From Trinickia symbiotica (GTDB taxonomy: Bacteria; Pseudomonadota; Gammaproteobacteria; Burkholderiales; Burkholderiaceae), in the NCBI RefSeq assembly GCF_002934455.1, contig NZ_PTIR01000002.1, forward strand, positions 62,001 to 126,000: 64,000 bases of DNA. The letters are read 5' to 3'. A program made the position numbers and the translations under genes. Under the pieces are notes generated by a model, which was given only the letters and a program-made list of their open reading frames with translations, did no database searches and had not been told where the DNA came from. Below, one piece after another: positions 1 to 8,579 of the stretch. Every line of letters begins with the position of its first letter. Position 1 is the stretch's first letter.

Positions 1-1061
1 GCCAGCACCTGATGCAGCTCGTTGACGACGGAGGACTTGCCAATCCCCGAATATCCGGACACGAGCACGAGCTCCGGAGTCCCATTTTGGGCGACGCGAT
101 CGAACGCGGCGAGCAGTGCCTCGACCTCGCGGGCTCGTCCGTACAGCTTCTCCGGAATCAGTAACCGGTCGGGCATATCCTGTTGCCCCACCGGAAAGTC
201 CTCGATGCAACCGCGGGCTTCCCATTCGGCCAGGCACCGCCGCAAATCGCGCTCCACGCCGACCGCCGTCTGGTAGCGCTCCTCGGCCGTTTTCGCGAGC
301 AGTTTCATGACGATGGCCGAGACCGCCGCCGGGAGATTTTCTAACCGCTCGCTCGGCGGCACCGGCTTTCTCGCGATATGGCAGTGCACCCACTCCATGG
401 GATCTGTTGCGGCGAATGGCAGGGAGCCCGTGAGCATCAAATACAGCGTGACGCCGAGCGCGTACAGATCGCTGCGGGCGTCGATCGAGCGGTTCATGCG
501 GCCTGTCTGTTCGGGCGCCATGTAGGCGAGGGTGCCGGCAATGGTGCCGGGTGGTTCCGGCGCCTGTCGCTCGCGGGGCAGGCGCGATGCGATGCCGAAC
601 CCCATCAGCCGGGTCTCCCCGTCCGCACAGTTCACGAGAATGTTGCCGGGCTTGACGTCCTTATGGACAAGGCCGCACTGGTGCGCTTTGCCAAGCGCGG
701 TGACGACGCTGATGGCGAGGCGCAGGAAGTGCCCTGTTTCCATGGGCGTACCGATGAGCCGGCTGAGCGGCTCGCCGCCCGCGTCTTCGAGCAAGAGCAG
801 CGTGAGACCGCCTTCGCGTATGAGTTCCAGCGGCCGCACCGCCCATGCGCTGTCCAACTCGTTTCTCAAGCCGTATTCGTGCGCGAGACGGTCGAGAATG
901 GCAGGCGTAGGATGCTCGGCGGCGGGCCGCATCGCCAGCGCCGAGGCGTAAGTGCCGTCGGCATTTCGGCGGCGTATCCGGTAGCAGATACGTTCGCCGT
1001 CGTCCCACAAAAACCGGGAGCTTCCAATCTCAGGCGCGGCGAACCAAGAAGACTGGGTCAA
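1..1061 (-). CDS. Trifunctional Ser/Thr kinase / ATPase / sensor kinase, N-terminal part (runs off window)
   Basis: Reading leftward from a TTG start preceded by GGAGG with 8-nt spacing, 353 codons are visible. They give a eukaryotic-type protein kinase domain: catalytic loop HKDVKPGN at about residues 133-140 and APE at 183-185 (AYMAPEQ). This is followed by the start of an AAA/NACHT-like ATPase with P-loop GYSGIGKSS at about 335-343. Large Burkholderiales proteins with this start continue into a long helical region, a GAF domain and a histidine kinase; those parts lie outside the window. The magnesium-binding DFG Asp is absent: the aligned segment reads MGFG (153-156). The role is probably cytoplasmic signal integration, but no substrate can be named. 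Family assignment is strong; the TTG start is inference from the Shine-Dalgarno. Confidence 0.85.
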   Translation of the reverse strand, partial: MTQSSWFAAPEIGSSRFLWDDGERICYRIRRRNADGTYASALAMRPAAEHPTPAILDRLAHEYGLRNELDSAWAVRPLELIREGGLTLLLLEDAGGEPLSRLIGTPMETGHFLRLAISVVTALGKAHQCGLVHKDVKPGNILVNCADGETRLMGFGIASRLPRERQAPEPPGTIAGTLAYMAPEQTGRMNRSIDARSDLYALGVTLYLMLTGSLPFAATDPMEWVHCHIARKPVPPSERLENLPAAVSAIVMKLLAKTAEERYQTAVGVERDLRRCLAEWEARGCIEDFPVGQQDMPDRLLIPEKLYGRAREVEALLAAFDRVAQNGTPELVLVSGYSGIGKSSVVNELHQVL

Positions 1062-1199
1062 GCTTCTCGCCTCCACGTCGAGCCTATTGGCCGCTGTCTG
1101 GCCGCGCAGCTGTTTCGCGTTGCGTCGGGAGGACAGACCGTTCTGCAACTAAGTCTGCCACAGATGCAGGCGGCCTGACGATGCGAGTTTTTGCCTGAC

Positions 1200-1385
1200 G
1201 TCGGACGGAAATCCGCATAGCGCTCGCGCACCAGCGCCATGGCGCGCGTCCGCAGAGCGATCGGCAACTCCCAGTTGGTCGGCTTGCTGCGCTTGCCAGA
1301 CACCAGCCCAATCGGGCCAGAGGCTTCATAACGCCGACGCAGGCGGCTGATTTACCGTTCGCTCAGCTGCAGCCGTTCTAAAAAG
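1200..1385 (-). pseudogene. ISNCY-family transposase remnant
   Basis: On the minus strand a short stretch reads like the N-terminal HTH/linker part of ISNCY (IS1202-type) transposases. Segments LERLQLSER, then an in-frame TAA, then RLRRRYEASGPIGLV and SGKRSKPTNWELP, and RTRAMALVRERYADF follow the order expected for that family (QLS-RQ-RRL, R--GKP-N, AL-LVRERYADFGPT). Similarity stops just after YADF, and no DDE catalytic part follows. Terminal inverted repeats were not found. It is a decayed scrap of an insertion sequence lying between the kinase gene and the PL5-like gene. Identification is from remembered family motifs, not a search. Confidence 0.6.
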
Positions 1386-1522
1386 CTCTTACACTTTCGG
1401 TTGATAATTTAGATTATGTCAAATCACATTTATGTTCGGGAGCGGCAGACATCCAACGTTGCGCGAGGCATTCGGGACGGCATCTGCTATCTTTCGCCGT
1501 CAACGTTCCCCTCGAGGTCCGG

Positions 1523-2479
1523 ATGCTCCCAAAGCCAGTTCGAATGCTGCTCGCCCCCGTGCTCGCCGCGATCGCTGTTCTTGTGACTGCACCTTCGGTC
1601 CGCGCCTGCGACATACCGGCGGCTGTCCAAACCATCGATCCCCCCGGCTACTATGACGACGCCTCGGGTTACGCCGAGGCGGTCAAGCCAATGCGCAACT
1701 TCGTTTCGCGTCTCAATACGGCGGCAGGCAAAGGCGACTGGTCGTGTGCGTTGACCCTGCTGGACAGCTGGGCGCAGTCCGACGCGTTGATGGGTCACAT
1801 TTCCGGTTATCAGGGCTACTACGAGCGTTCGTGGGCAGGAACGGATTTCGCAATGGTGATCCTGCACATGCCGCGAGGCTTCCGTGACGAGAACCGGGCG
1901 CGCTTCGCCGCGATCGATCCATGGCTCGAACGAATCGCTATCGCGACGCGCGATGCCGAAGCGATCAACCATCTGCATAACAACCTCGTCTACTGGGCGG
2001 GCCTGAATCTGATCGCGATCGGCACAGTGACAGGCAACTCGAGCCTCTTCGATTCCGGCCTCCTGCGTATTCGCGAGGGCATCCGCGACATAGAGCCCGA
2101 CGGCGCACTCGCACGCGAGGTGAAGCGTGGCAACCGGGCCCTGCACTATCACACGTTCGCACTGATTCCACTGGTGTTCGCTGCTGAATTGGCGCGCAGC
2201 CGCAATATCGATCTGTATCGGGAGAATGATGGTGCGATCGGCCGTCTCGCCAACCTTGTGATTGAAGCAGTAGACGACCCTCAAAGTTTCACGACGATTA
2301 CGCCGATCAAGCAGGATCTCTTCCCGTGGACTTTCCGCGATGAGCTGTGCTGGGTTGAGCCGTACTATGCGCGGTTCAGGGACAGCCGTCTGCCGGCCCT
2401 CATCGCGCCACGCAGGCCGTTCGACGAATGGCGCCTTGGTGGAAACGTCACGGCATTCTGGGGCGCGCCTCTTCCGTAG
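1523..2479 (+). CDS. Secreted alginate lyase family (PL5/AlgL-like) protein
   Basis: This 318-residue protein has a signal peptide (hydrophobic core about residues 8-24, likely cleavage after Ala28). A GAGG Shine-Dalgarno lies 6 nt before the ATG. Family landmarks of PL5 mannuronate lyases are visible. A segment NNLVYWAGLN (153-162) matches the family's NNHxYWA signature, and an RALHYHTFALIPL segment (205-217) matches the Arg/Tyr catalytic region. However, the His of NNH, which acts in neutralisation/catalysis in AlgL, is Leu155 here. The enzyme may therefore be inactive or act on another polyuronate or polysaccharide. It would work in the periplasm. No alginate biosynthesis genes lie nearby, so this is a solitary gene. 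Fold family is fairly secure; substrate is unknown. Confidence 0.7.
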   Translation: MLPKPVRMLLAPVLAAIAVLVTAPSVRACDIPAAVQTIDPPGYYDDASGYAEAVKPMRNFVSRLNTAAGKGDWSCALTLLDSWAQSDALMGHISGYQGYYERSWAGTDFAMVILHMPRGFRDENRARFAAIDPWLERIAIATRDAEAINHLHNNLVYWAGLNLIAIGTVTGNSSLFDSGLLRIREGIRDIEPDGALAREVKRGNRALHYHTFALIPLVFAAELARSRNIDLYRENDGAIGRLANLVIEAVDDPQSFTTITPIKQDLFPWTFRDELCWVEPYYARFRDSRLPALIAPRRPFDEWRLGGNVTAFWGAPLP

Positions 2480-2596
2480 GTGTCAGCCGGCCGGGCTGCT
2501 ACGCTGGAGGCACTTGCTGAACTCACCTCACTGAAGGCCGGTCGGGATCGGGAATTATGCGCTGAAAGTATAAGCAGGAATCCTGGGCCGACGCTC

Positions 2597-2701
2597 TCAC
2601 TCGTCACCGATGACGTCCGAATTCGTCTCCAGCCACATCGCATTCACGACGGCGAACGCCAGCGCCAGGCCGATACCGAGAATCCAGGTGAAGTACCACA
2701 T
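2597..2701 (-). CDS. cydX: CydX, small subunit of cytochrome bd oxidase
   Basis: This 34-residue ORF starts 49 nt after the cydB stop, with a strong AAGGAGG Shine-Dalgarno. It begins MWYFTWILGIGLALAFA, the typical CydX/YbgT opening: one transmembrane helix (about residues 3-22) followed by a short polar tail containing ETNSD. CydX stabilises the CydAB complex and its haem centres in the inner membrane. Position as last gene of the cyd operon, size and sequence all agree. It is easily missed because it is far below usual ORF length cut-offs. Confidence 0.93.
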   Translation of the reverse strand: MWYFTWILGIGLALAFAVVNAMWLETNSDVIGDE

Positions 2702-2750
2702 GCATCCCTCCTTGTTACCTATGGCTCGATCGGCGTCGATCGATCAACGA

Positions 2751-3854
2751 TCAATAGAGCGACGAGTCGCGCTCAATGTCTTCGGCCCTCACCCGGCCGA
2801 ACATCACGCGATACGCCCACGTCGTATAAAACAGCACGACCGGCAGGAAGACAGCAACGGCGAAGAGCATGATCTGCAGCGTGAGCTGGCTCGAGGTCGC
2901 GTTCCAGAGCGTGAGGCTGTCGTCGGGCTTGGCCAATGACGGCATGACGAACGGGAACATCGACGCGCCCGCGGTGAGGATCACGCCTGCTACGCTAAGG
3001 CTGCTCGCAACGAACGCAACAACCCGCCTCTCTTGCGCCGCAAACCACGCGGAAGCGAGCGCTGCGCCAACGCCCAGCAAGGGCGCCGACGCCACCCAGG
3101 CAGAGCGGCCAAAGTTCTCGAGCCAAAGACCCTCGCGGGTCAACACGCTGCCGTCGGTCATGAGCTGATAGCCGTCGACGAACGAGGCCACCATCACGCC
3201 GGCAAGCACGAACAACACGACGGTCGCAAAGCCGGCCCAGACGTTGACTCGAGCCGCGCGCGCGGCTACCGGTCCGGATGCCTTTAGCTGCAGGAACGCC
3301 GAGCCGTGCATGACGAGCATCGAGATGCTGACCAATCCGCACAGCAAAGCGAACGGATTCAGCAAGGCCCAAAAGGTCCCATCGTAGGTCACGCGCATAT
3401 CGGCATCGAAGCGAAACGGCACGCCCTGCAGCAGGTTGCCGAACGCGACGCCGAACACGAGCGCGGGCACCGCGCTGCCCGCGAACAGCGCCCAATCCCA
3501 CGCGAAGCGCCAGCGCAAGCTCGACAGCTTGCTCCGATAGTCGAAGCCGACCGGCCGGAAGAACAGCGCGAATAGCACGAGCAGGAGCGCGACATAGAAG
3601 CCGGAGAATGCCGTCGCGTAGACGAGCGGCCACGCGGCGAAGGTCGCGCCGCCCGCAGTGATCAGCCAGACCTGATTCCCCTCCCAGGTCGCGCCGACCG
3701 TGTTGACGACGATCCGCCGCTCGGTATCGGTTCGCGCGATGAATGGCAGCAGCATGCCGGCACCCATGTCGAAGCCGTCGGTCAACGCGAAGCCGATCAA
3801 GAGCGCGCCGATCAGCGCCCACCAGATCACTTTGAGCACGTCATAATCGATCAC
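2751..3854 (-). CDS. cydB: Cytochrome bd ubiquinol oxidase subunit II
   Basis: This 367-residue polytopic membrane protein starts [12 protein letters not shown] and contains [15 protein letters not shown] early, a conserved CydB signature. It forms the quinol-oxidising, oxygen-reducing bd complex with CydA and helps hold the haem b595/d di-haem site. The GTG start overlaps the cydA stop by 4 nt (GTGA), implying translational coupling. Length is in the usual range for CydB (about 335-380). Roughly eight to nine hydrophobic helices are visible. It acts in the cytoplasmic membrane during micro-oxic respiration. Confidence 0.96.
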   Translation of the reverse strand: MIDYDVLKVIWWALIGALLIGFALTDGFDMGAGMLLPFIARTDTERRIVVNTVGATWEGNQVWLITAGGATFAAWPLVYATAFSGFYVALLLVLFALFFRPVGFDYRSKLSSLRWRFAWDWALFAGSAVPALVFGVAFGNLLQGVPFRFDADMRVTYDGTFWALLNPFALLCGLVSISMLVMHGSAFLQLKASGPVAARAARVNVWAGFATVVLFVLAGVMVASFVDGYQLMTDGSVLTREGLWLENFGRSAWVASAPLLGVGAALASAWFAAQERRVVAFVASSLSVAGVILTAGASMFPFVMPSLAKPDDSLTLWNATSSQLTLQIMLFAVAVFLPVVLFYTTWAYRVMFGRVRAEDIERDSSLY

Positions 3855-5449
3855 ATCAGTCCCCTTTCGAGTGCGTCAATAGACGCTTCGCCGCGCAAAG
3901 CCACGCTTGACGCCGGCGCGTCGTCGTCGACTGCCGGGCCGAGCCGCGCGTACTTGAACATCAGATACATTTCGATGACGAAGAGCGCCGTGTAGAACAG
4001 GACAAAGCCTGTCAGACTGAAGGCCAAGTCGCCTTTCGAGAGTGTCGAGACCGACAGCTGAGTGGGCAGCACGCCGGCGATCGTCCAGGGTTGCCGGCCG
4101 TATTCGGCGACCACCCAACCCAGTTCCACGGCAAGCCAAGGCAGCGGAATCGCGAGCACGGCCCAGCGCAGGAACCAGCGGTGCTTCGCCAAGAGCAGCC
4201 CACGCCGCGCGCAGAGCCAGAACGCGAAGCCGAAGGTGGCGAGCATCAGCAGGCCCAGCCCGACCATGAAGCGGAACGACCAGAATAGCGGCGCAACGCG
4301 CGGAATCGTGTCGGCCGCTGCTTGCGCGATTTGCGCGGGCGTCGCGTCGAGCACAGCGGGCGTGTAGCGCTTGAGGAGGAGACCGTAGCCGAGGTCGCCC
4401 TCGTGCGCGGCGAATTGCGCCGCGACGGCCGCCGAGGTATCGCCGCCGCGCAGCTTCTTCAGGGCGTCGTACGCAATCATGCCGCTCTTGATTTTCTCGG
4501 CGTTCTCCTCCTTCAATTGCTTGAGACCGGGTATCGGCGTGTCGGTCGAGCGTGTCGCAATGAGCCCGAGCATCCAGGGCACGCTAACCGTGTAGCGGGT
4601 GCGTTCGCGCGCTTGATCCGGGAGGCCGAAGATGGTGAACGCCGCCGGCGCCTCGACCGTATCCCACTCCGCTTCGATCGCCGCGAGCTTGACTTTCTGC
4701 ACCTGGCCGGTCGTATAGCCGGACTCGTCGCCGAGCACGATCACGGAGAGCACCGAAGCGAGGCCAAAAGCCGCCGCGATGGCGAACGAGCGCAGCGCGA
4801 GCGGCGTATGGCGCCGCTTGAGTAGATACCACGCGGAAATGCCGAGCACGAACATCGAGGCGGTCACGTAGCCCGCCGAAACGGTGTGCACGAACTTCAC
4901 CTGCGCGACCGGATTGAACAGCAAGTCGGACAGGCGCGTGAGCTCCATACGCATCGTATGGTAGTTGAAGTGCGCACCCGCTGGATTGTTCATCCAGCCG
5001 TTAGCCACCAGAATCCATAGCGCGGAGAGATTCGAGCCGAGTGCGACGAGGAACGTGACGACGAGGTGCTGCACTTTCGACAACCGGTCCCAGCCGAAGA
5101 AGAACAGTCCGACGAAAGTGGACTCTAGAAAAAATGCCATGAGCCCCTCAATCGCGAGCGGCACGCCGAAGATGTCGCCTACATAGTGCGAGTAGTACGC
5201 CCAGTTCGTGCCGAACTGGAATTCGAGCGTGATGCCGGTGGTGACGCCCATCGCGAAGTTGATCCCAAAGAGCTTGCCCCAGAAGCGCGTCATGCTCTTG
5301 TAGACCGGCCTGCCGGTCATCACGTAGACCGCTTCCATGATGACGAGGATCCACGAGAGCCCCAGCGTCAAAGGAACGAACAGGAAGTGATAGAGCGCGG
5401 TCACACCGAATTGCAGTCGTGACAGGTCGACGACGGTGTTATCGATCAT
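3851..5449 (-). CDS. cydA: Cytochrome bd ubiquinol oxidase subunit I
   Basis: This 532-residue integral membrane protein starts [24 protein letters not shown]; His21 corresponds to the conserved haem b595 ligand near the N-terminus. The GWDRLSK region, MRMELTRL and the periplasmic Q-loop region with [16 protein letters not shown] are recognisable. Total length fits the long-Q-loop (E. coli-like) class. I chose the internal ATG at 5449 because residues upstream in the same frame are not cyd-like and the CydA N-terminus is well conserved. cydA overlaps the preceding cydP by 11 nt and cydB by 4 nt, so cydPAB is one transcript. It oxidises ubiquinol and reduces O2 to water at low oxygen. Confidence 0.96.
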   Translation of the reverse strand: MIDNTVVDLSRLQFGVTALYHFLFVPLTLGLSWILVIMEAVYVMTGRPVYKSMTRFWGKLFGINFAMGVTTGITLEFQFGTNWAYYSHYVGDIFGVPLAIEGLMAFFLESTFVGLFFFGWDRLSKVQHLVVTFLVALGSNLSALWILVANGWMNNPAGAHFNYHTMRMELTRLSDLLFNPVAQVKFVHTVSAGYVTASMFVLGISAWYLLKRRHTPLALRSFAIAAAFGLASVLSVIVLGDESGYTTGQVQKVKLAAIEAEWDTVEAPAAFTIFGLPDQARERTRYTVSVPWMLGLIATRSTDTPIPGLKQLKEENAEKIKSGMIAYDALKKLRGGDTSAAVAAQFAAHEGDLGYGLLLKRYTPAVLDATPAQIAQAAADTIPRVAPLFWSFRFMVGLGLLMLATFGFAFWLCARRGLLLAKHRWFLRWAVLAIPLPWLAVELGWVVAEYGRQPWTIAGVLPTQLSVSTLSKGDLAFSLTGFVLFYTALFVIEMYLMFKYARLGPAVDDDAPASSVALRGEASIDALERGLM

Positions 5450-5681
5450 GGCGGTTCTCTTCTGAGGAAGCGGGATGTCCGAGCAGGACTTGGGCGACGG
5501 CAGCACTACCAAAATGGTGGCCGCTGTCTTCGCTTCGCGCCGCCAATGTGTCGTACAGCGCCGCGAGCAGCAGGCACTTGATGAGTAGCGCAACGGATAG
5601 GTCACGGGCCAATGGGCGTCGGGCGGCGCGGCGGCGGATGCGCTCCAGCCAGGGTTCACCGTGGGCGAGATCGTTCGCCAT
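5439..5681 (-). CDS. cydP: CydP, putative small subunit of cytochrome bd oxidase
   Basis: This 80-residue protein is encoded immediately upstream of cydA and overlaps its start. The central segment [22 protein letters not shown] is a basic R-P-L-A-R start followed by one transmembrane helix. This is the hallmark of the small beta/gamma-proteobacterial proteins annotated CydP that precede cydA. It is followed by a polar tail. A GGAGAA Shine-Dalgarno stands before the ATG. It probably aids assembly or stability of the CydAB complex. The family call rests on context and the PLAR-helix pattern; direct functional evidence for the family is limited. Confidence 0.8.
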   Translation of the reverse strand: MANDLAHGEPWLERIRRRAARRPLARDLSVALLIKCLLLAALYDTLAARSEDSGHHFGSAAVAQVLLGHPASSEENRHDR

Positions 5682-5750
5682 TCATTTCTCCATGACCGAA
5701 ACAAGATATTTCGGATGGAAGTCACTGTAGGCCGGCAAGTGCTGCTCGAA

Positions 5751-5764
5751 TTGACGTACATCAA
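5751..5764 (-). promoter_or_regulatory. FNR/ANR-type box upstream of the cyd operon
   Basis: The sequence TTGACGTACATCAA matches the FNR/ANR consensus TTGAT-N4-ATCAA with one substitution and is nearly palindromic. Its centre lies about 76 nt upstream of the cydP start, between cydP and a divergent small gene. A weak AAATAT candidate -10 lies downstream, which would place the box near -60. Low-oxygen activation of cytochrome bd through such a box is well known in proteobacteria. The site is seen directly; regulator identity is inference. Confidence 0.7.
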
Positions 5765-5972
5765 GCGCGACCATTCATGGCATTCGCAACTGCGATCTTT
5801 CAGGAACATGTTTCACAGCAGCGCCCGCTCAAGGGCGCGTCGCGGCCTTTCCGGGCTTTTTGCCAGCCGGTCTGCAGGTTTGGCATGTCCCTTGCCGAGC
5901 AGTTGATAGGCGGCGGGCATCGTCGATGACTTTCCTGCCGACCGGACGACCAGCATCAACAGGGAGGCATCC

Positions 5973-6254
5973 ATGAAATTCATCAGGCCATTTATTATCG
6001 CCGTCGGCGCGCCACTGCTTATCGCCGGCCCTCTGGCAATGGCCCAGAACAACGACACGCAGTCCGGACAGGATCAGAACAGCGGCCAGAGTTCCCAATC
6101 GGGGCAGCAAGCGCCAGGCGCAACGGTTCGCTATGCGGACCCGAACGACAAAGCATCGTCCGCTCAGGGCACGCTGATGCAGAGGCGGGAACAGGGCATG
6201 TCGCCACAGGGCGGTGCTTCTTCGGGCAACGCTACCGGCAAAATTCCGCAGTAA
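5973..6254 (+). CDS. Small exported Gln/Ser/Gly-rich protein
   Basis: This 93-residue protein has a clear Sec signal peptide: MKFIRPF, then a hydrophobic stretch to AMA, with cleavage likely after Ala24. The mature part is low in hydrophobic residues and rich in Gln, Ser, Gly and Asn. It contains QSGQDQNSGQSSQSGQQ followed by an ATVRYADPNDKASSAQGT segment. A GGGAGG Shine-Dalgarno precedes the ATG by about 6 nt. No cysteine or catalytic motif is visible. It resembles short periplasmic proteins common in Burkholderiaceae, whose function is unknown. It is transcribed away from the cyd operon and lies upstream of a CsbD-family stress gene. A second small secreted Gln-rich protein lies at 23042-23296. 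Confidence 0.75.
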   Translation: MKFIRPFIIAVGAPLLIAGPLAMAQNNDTQSGQDQNSGQSSQSGQQAPGATVRYADPNDKASSAQGTLMQRREQGMSPQGGASSGNATGKIPQ

Positions 6255-6338
6255 AACGAACGTCGGGTGGCTAGTACGTCGCGCCTAAGGCATGCCGCGA
6301 CGACGGACCGTCAGCGTCCCGACGACACAGGAAGGGCT

Positions 6339-6374
6339 GAGGCGTTGCGGAAAACCACAGTTCCGCAACGCCTC
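6339..6374. repeat. Perfect 14-bp inverted repeat with 8-nt loop
   Basis: Arms GAGGCGTTGCGGAA and TTCCGCAACGCCTC are exact reverse complements separated by AACCACAG. The element lies between the small exported protein gene and the CsbD gene. It has no run of T after it, so it is not a textbook intrinsic terminator. It could still act as a transcript-stabilising or attenuating hairpin, or as a protein-binding palindrome for csbD expression. Confidence 0.8.
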
Positions 6375-6465
6375 GCGGGACGGCGTGCCGTGCCTCCGTT
6401 CCAGGCATGCGCGTTGCACCCGTATTGCCACCGCAGCGAATGCGGCCAAGCCAACGGAGGTTCAT

Positions 6466-6654
6466 ATGAACAAGGATCAGGTGAAGGGTGTCGCTGAGAA
6501 GGCAAAGGGCAAAGTGAACGAATCGGTCGGCAAGGCCACAGGCGACGCCAGCCAGGAAGCGAAGGGCGACCTGCAGCAAGGCGCCGGCGAAGTCCGCAAG
6601 CAATACGGCAATGTGAAGGAGGACACGAAGGACGAGCGTCGCGGGCATCATTGA
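6466..6654 (+). CDS. CsbD-family stress protein
   Basis: This 62-residue hydrophilic protein begins MNKDQVKGVAEKAKGKVNE and continues with KATGD, EAKGDLQQGAGEVRK. These are the repeated K-G/A-K-G motifs of the CsbD/YjbJ family. These small, highly charged, poorly structured proteins are induced by general stress, osmotic shock or starvation; their molecular role is unknown. The ATG is chosen because ACGGAGG precedes it by 5 nt and the family always starts close to M-N-x-D-Q-hydrophobic-K-G. A longer reading frame upstream is not supported. The strong hairpin at 6339-6374 lies in its leader. Confidence 0.92.
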   Translation: MNKDQVKGVAEKAKGKVNESVGKATGDASQEAKGDLQQGAGEVRKQYGNVKEDTKDERRGHH

Positions 6655-6849
6655 CCGATGTGACATCCCTATTTCCCGCTTGGAGCGATGCGATCGGCAG
6701 GCCCCGAGGCCTCCGGTCGCATTGCACGCCGCGCGCGCAATTTCTGCAAAGTGACTTAATCTGACACACCAGATGATGAAATCCGGGCCTCCGAACAACT
6801 AATAGAGGAATGCGGGTGTTCGATCCGGGTCGACTTGGCCGTCTCGCCA

Positions 6850-8385
6850 TTACGCGAGCCGGAACACCGCGACGGCCGAGCGCAGACGCGTCGCCTGTTC
6901 GTCGAGCGACGACGCGGCAGCCGCGGCTTCTTCGACTAACGCGGCGTTTTGTTGCGTGACTTCGTCCATCTGCGTGACGGCGCGGCTTACCTGCTCGATT
7001 CCCGTGCTTTGCTCATCGGACGCGGCCGAGATTTCCCCCATGATGTCGGCGACCTGACCGATCGATCGCACGATTTCCGTCATCCGCTCGCCTGCCACCT
7101 CGACGAGCCGGCTACCGTCGCTGACTTTCTCGACCGAGACCTGAATCAATTCCTTGATGTCTTTCGCCGCGGCCGCGCTCCGTTGCGCGAGCGAGCGGAC
7201 CTCGGACGCGACCACCGCGAACCCGCGCCCGTCCTCCCCTGCCCGCGCCGCCTCGACCGCCGCATTCAACGCGAGAATGTTCGTCTGGAACGCGATGCTT
7301 TCGATTACCGAGGTGATGTCCGCAATGCGCACCGACTGCCGGGAGATCTCTTGCATGGTGGCGACGACTTGGTGCACGGCCGCTCCGCCGCGTTCGGTCG
7401 CATCTTTTGCGGTCGCGGCGAGCGAGTTCGCCTGGCGCGCGTTGTCGGCGTTCTGCTTCACGGTAGCAGTGATCTGTTCCATGCTTGCCGCGGTTTCCTG
7501 CAGCGAAGCTGCCTGCTGCTCCGTGCGTTGCGACAAGTCGAGATTGCCCTGGGCGATTTCGCCCGTGCCGTGTGCAATCGATTGGCCCGCCGACTGGATC
7601 TCGGCGATCATCGCGGCGAGTCGCGCCTTCATCTCGCCGAGCGCGGCGAGCAGGCTGCCGGCTCCGGCCTTCTCGGCGTCGAACGGCACATTCAGGTTGC
7701 CGGCCGCGATTTGGGCGGCGACATTGGTCGCTTGCGCCGGGTCCCCGCCGAGCGTGCGTCTGACGCTGCGCATGACGGCCCAGGCAATGGCCGCGAGCGC
7801 AGCACCGATGCCCACTGCGCAGACGCTGAGCATTGCGGCGAGCTTCGTGAATGCCGCATTGATGTCGTCGTAGAAGAAGCCGGTGCCGATCCACCAATCC
7901 CAGTCCGCAATCGCGACGACGCCTTGCAGCTTCGGCTCGACGTCCGCATCGGGGCTGCGCTTGATCAGAACGTCGACGAGTGCGAAATGCGATTGGGACA
8001 TCCCAGCCCGGTATGCCTCGCTGTCGGTCATGCCGCTTGTCGTTCTGTTGCCTTTTGCCTTCGTGCCGATGAATTTCGCGTTCGGATGCACCAGATTGAT
8101 GCCATCGGAGGTCGTGACCCAGTAATAGCTCTTCGTGTTGGCATTGAGCTGCGCCAGCGCTTCCTTCGCCTGCTGCTGTGCCTGATCGCGTGTAATCGTT
8201 CCGCGCGCCTGCAGCTCTCTGTACGAATTGACGAGATGCTCGGCTTTCGTCAGGAGAATGACGATCTCTTCGCGACGGCTATCTATCAGCGCGCTTCGCA
8301 GCGTCTGCAGCGCTATCGCGGCAAGCAGCACGACGCCGACCAGCGCCGCGACAACGAGCATCAAAAATTTCGTGGAAAGCTTCAT
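6850..8385 (-). CDS. Methyl-accepting chemotaxis protein with sCache-type sensor domain
   Basis: This 511-residue chemoreceptor has a transmembrane helix at about 7-28. A periplasmic domain follows (about 30-185) with [22 protein letters not shown] and [15 protein letters not shown], the pattern of single Cache (sCache_2) ligand-binding domains, which often bind small carboxylates. A second transmembrane helix lies at about 188-212, then a HAMP-like linker with LGGDP. The cytoplasmic signalling domain contains the invariant tip ([20 protein letters not shown] region) and ends with a short tail lacking the NWETF pentapeptide. It should couple to CheW/CheA and control swimming. No chemotaxis operon lies nearby; the gene is solitary. 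The ligand cannot be predicted beyond the Cache class. Confidence 0.93.
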   Translation of the reverse strand: MKLSTKFLMLVVAALVGVVLLAAIALQTLRSALIDSRREEIVILLTKAEHLVNSYRELQARGTITRDQAQQQAKEALAQLNANTKSYYWVTTSDGINLVHPNAKFIGTKAKGNRTTSGMTDSEAYRAGMSQSHFALVDVLIKRSPDADVEPKLQGVVAIADWDWWIGTGFFYDDINAAFTKLAAMLSVCAVGIGAALAAIAWAVMRSVRRTLGGDPAQATNVAAQIAAGNLNVPFDAEKAGAGSLLAALGEMKARLAAMIAEIQSAGQSIAHGTGEIAQGNLDLSQRTEQQAASLQETAASMEQITATVKQNADNARQANSLAATAKDATERGGAAVHQVVATMQEISRQSVRIADITSVIESIAFQTNILALNAAVEAARAGEDGRGFAVVASEVRSLAQRSAAAAKDIKELIQVSVEKVSDGSRLVEVAGERMTEIVRSIGQVADIMGEISAASDEQSTGIEQVSRAVTQMDEVTQQNAALVEEAAAAASSLDEQATRLRSAVAVFRLA

Positions 8386-8579
8386 GCGAGCGCCTCGCTC
8401 CGTTAACTAGTCAGTACATATATCGACACGTCGCGATTCTGACTTGAGCGACATCCGGTAGGTACTAACCCACGAAACGTTCGGCAACCGCACATTGCGG
8501 GATTGCCACGCCGCAGCCGCGTCGGGGAAGATTTTCGCGAACCCGAGCTGCTCGATCAGGAGGGCATTGTGCAAAGGCG

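Noticed and set aside
8407-8579. Open frame downstream of the NRAMP-like gene
   Set aside because: It is part of a long antisense frame over the NRAMP gene; no start, ribosome site or recognisable motif.
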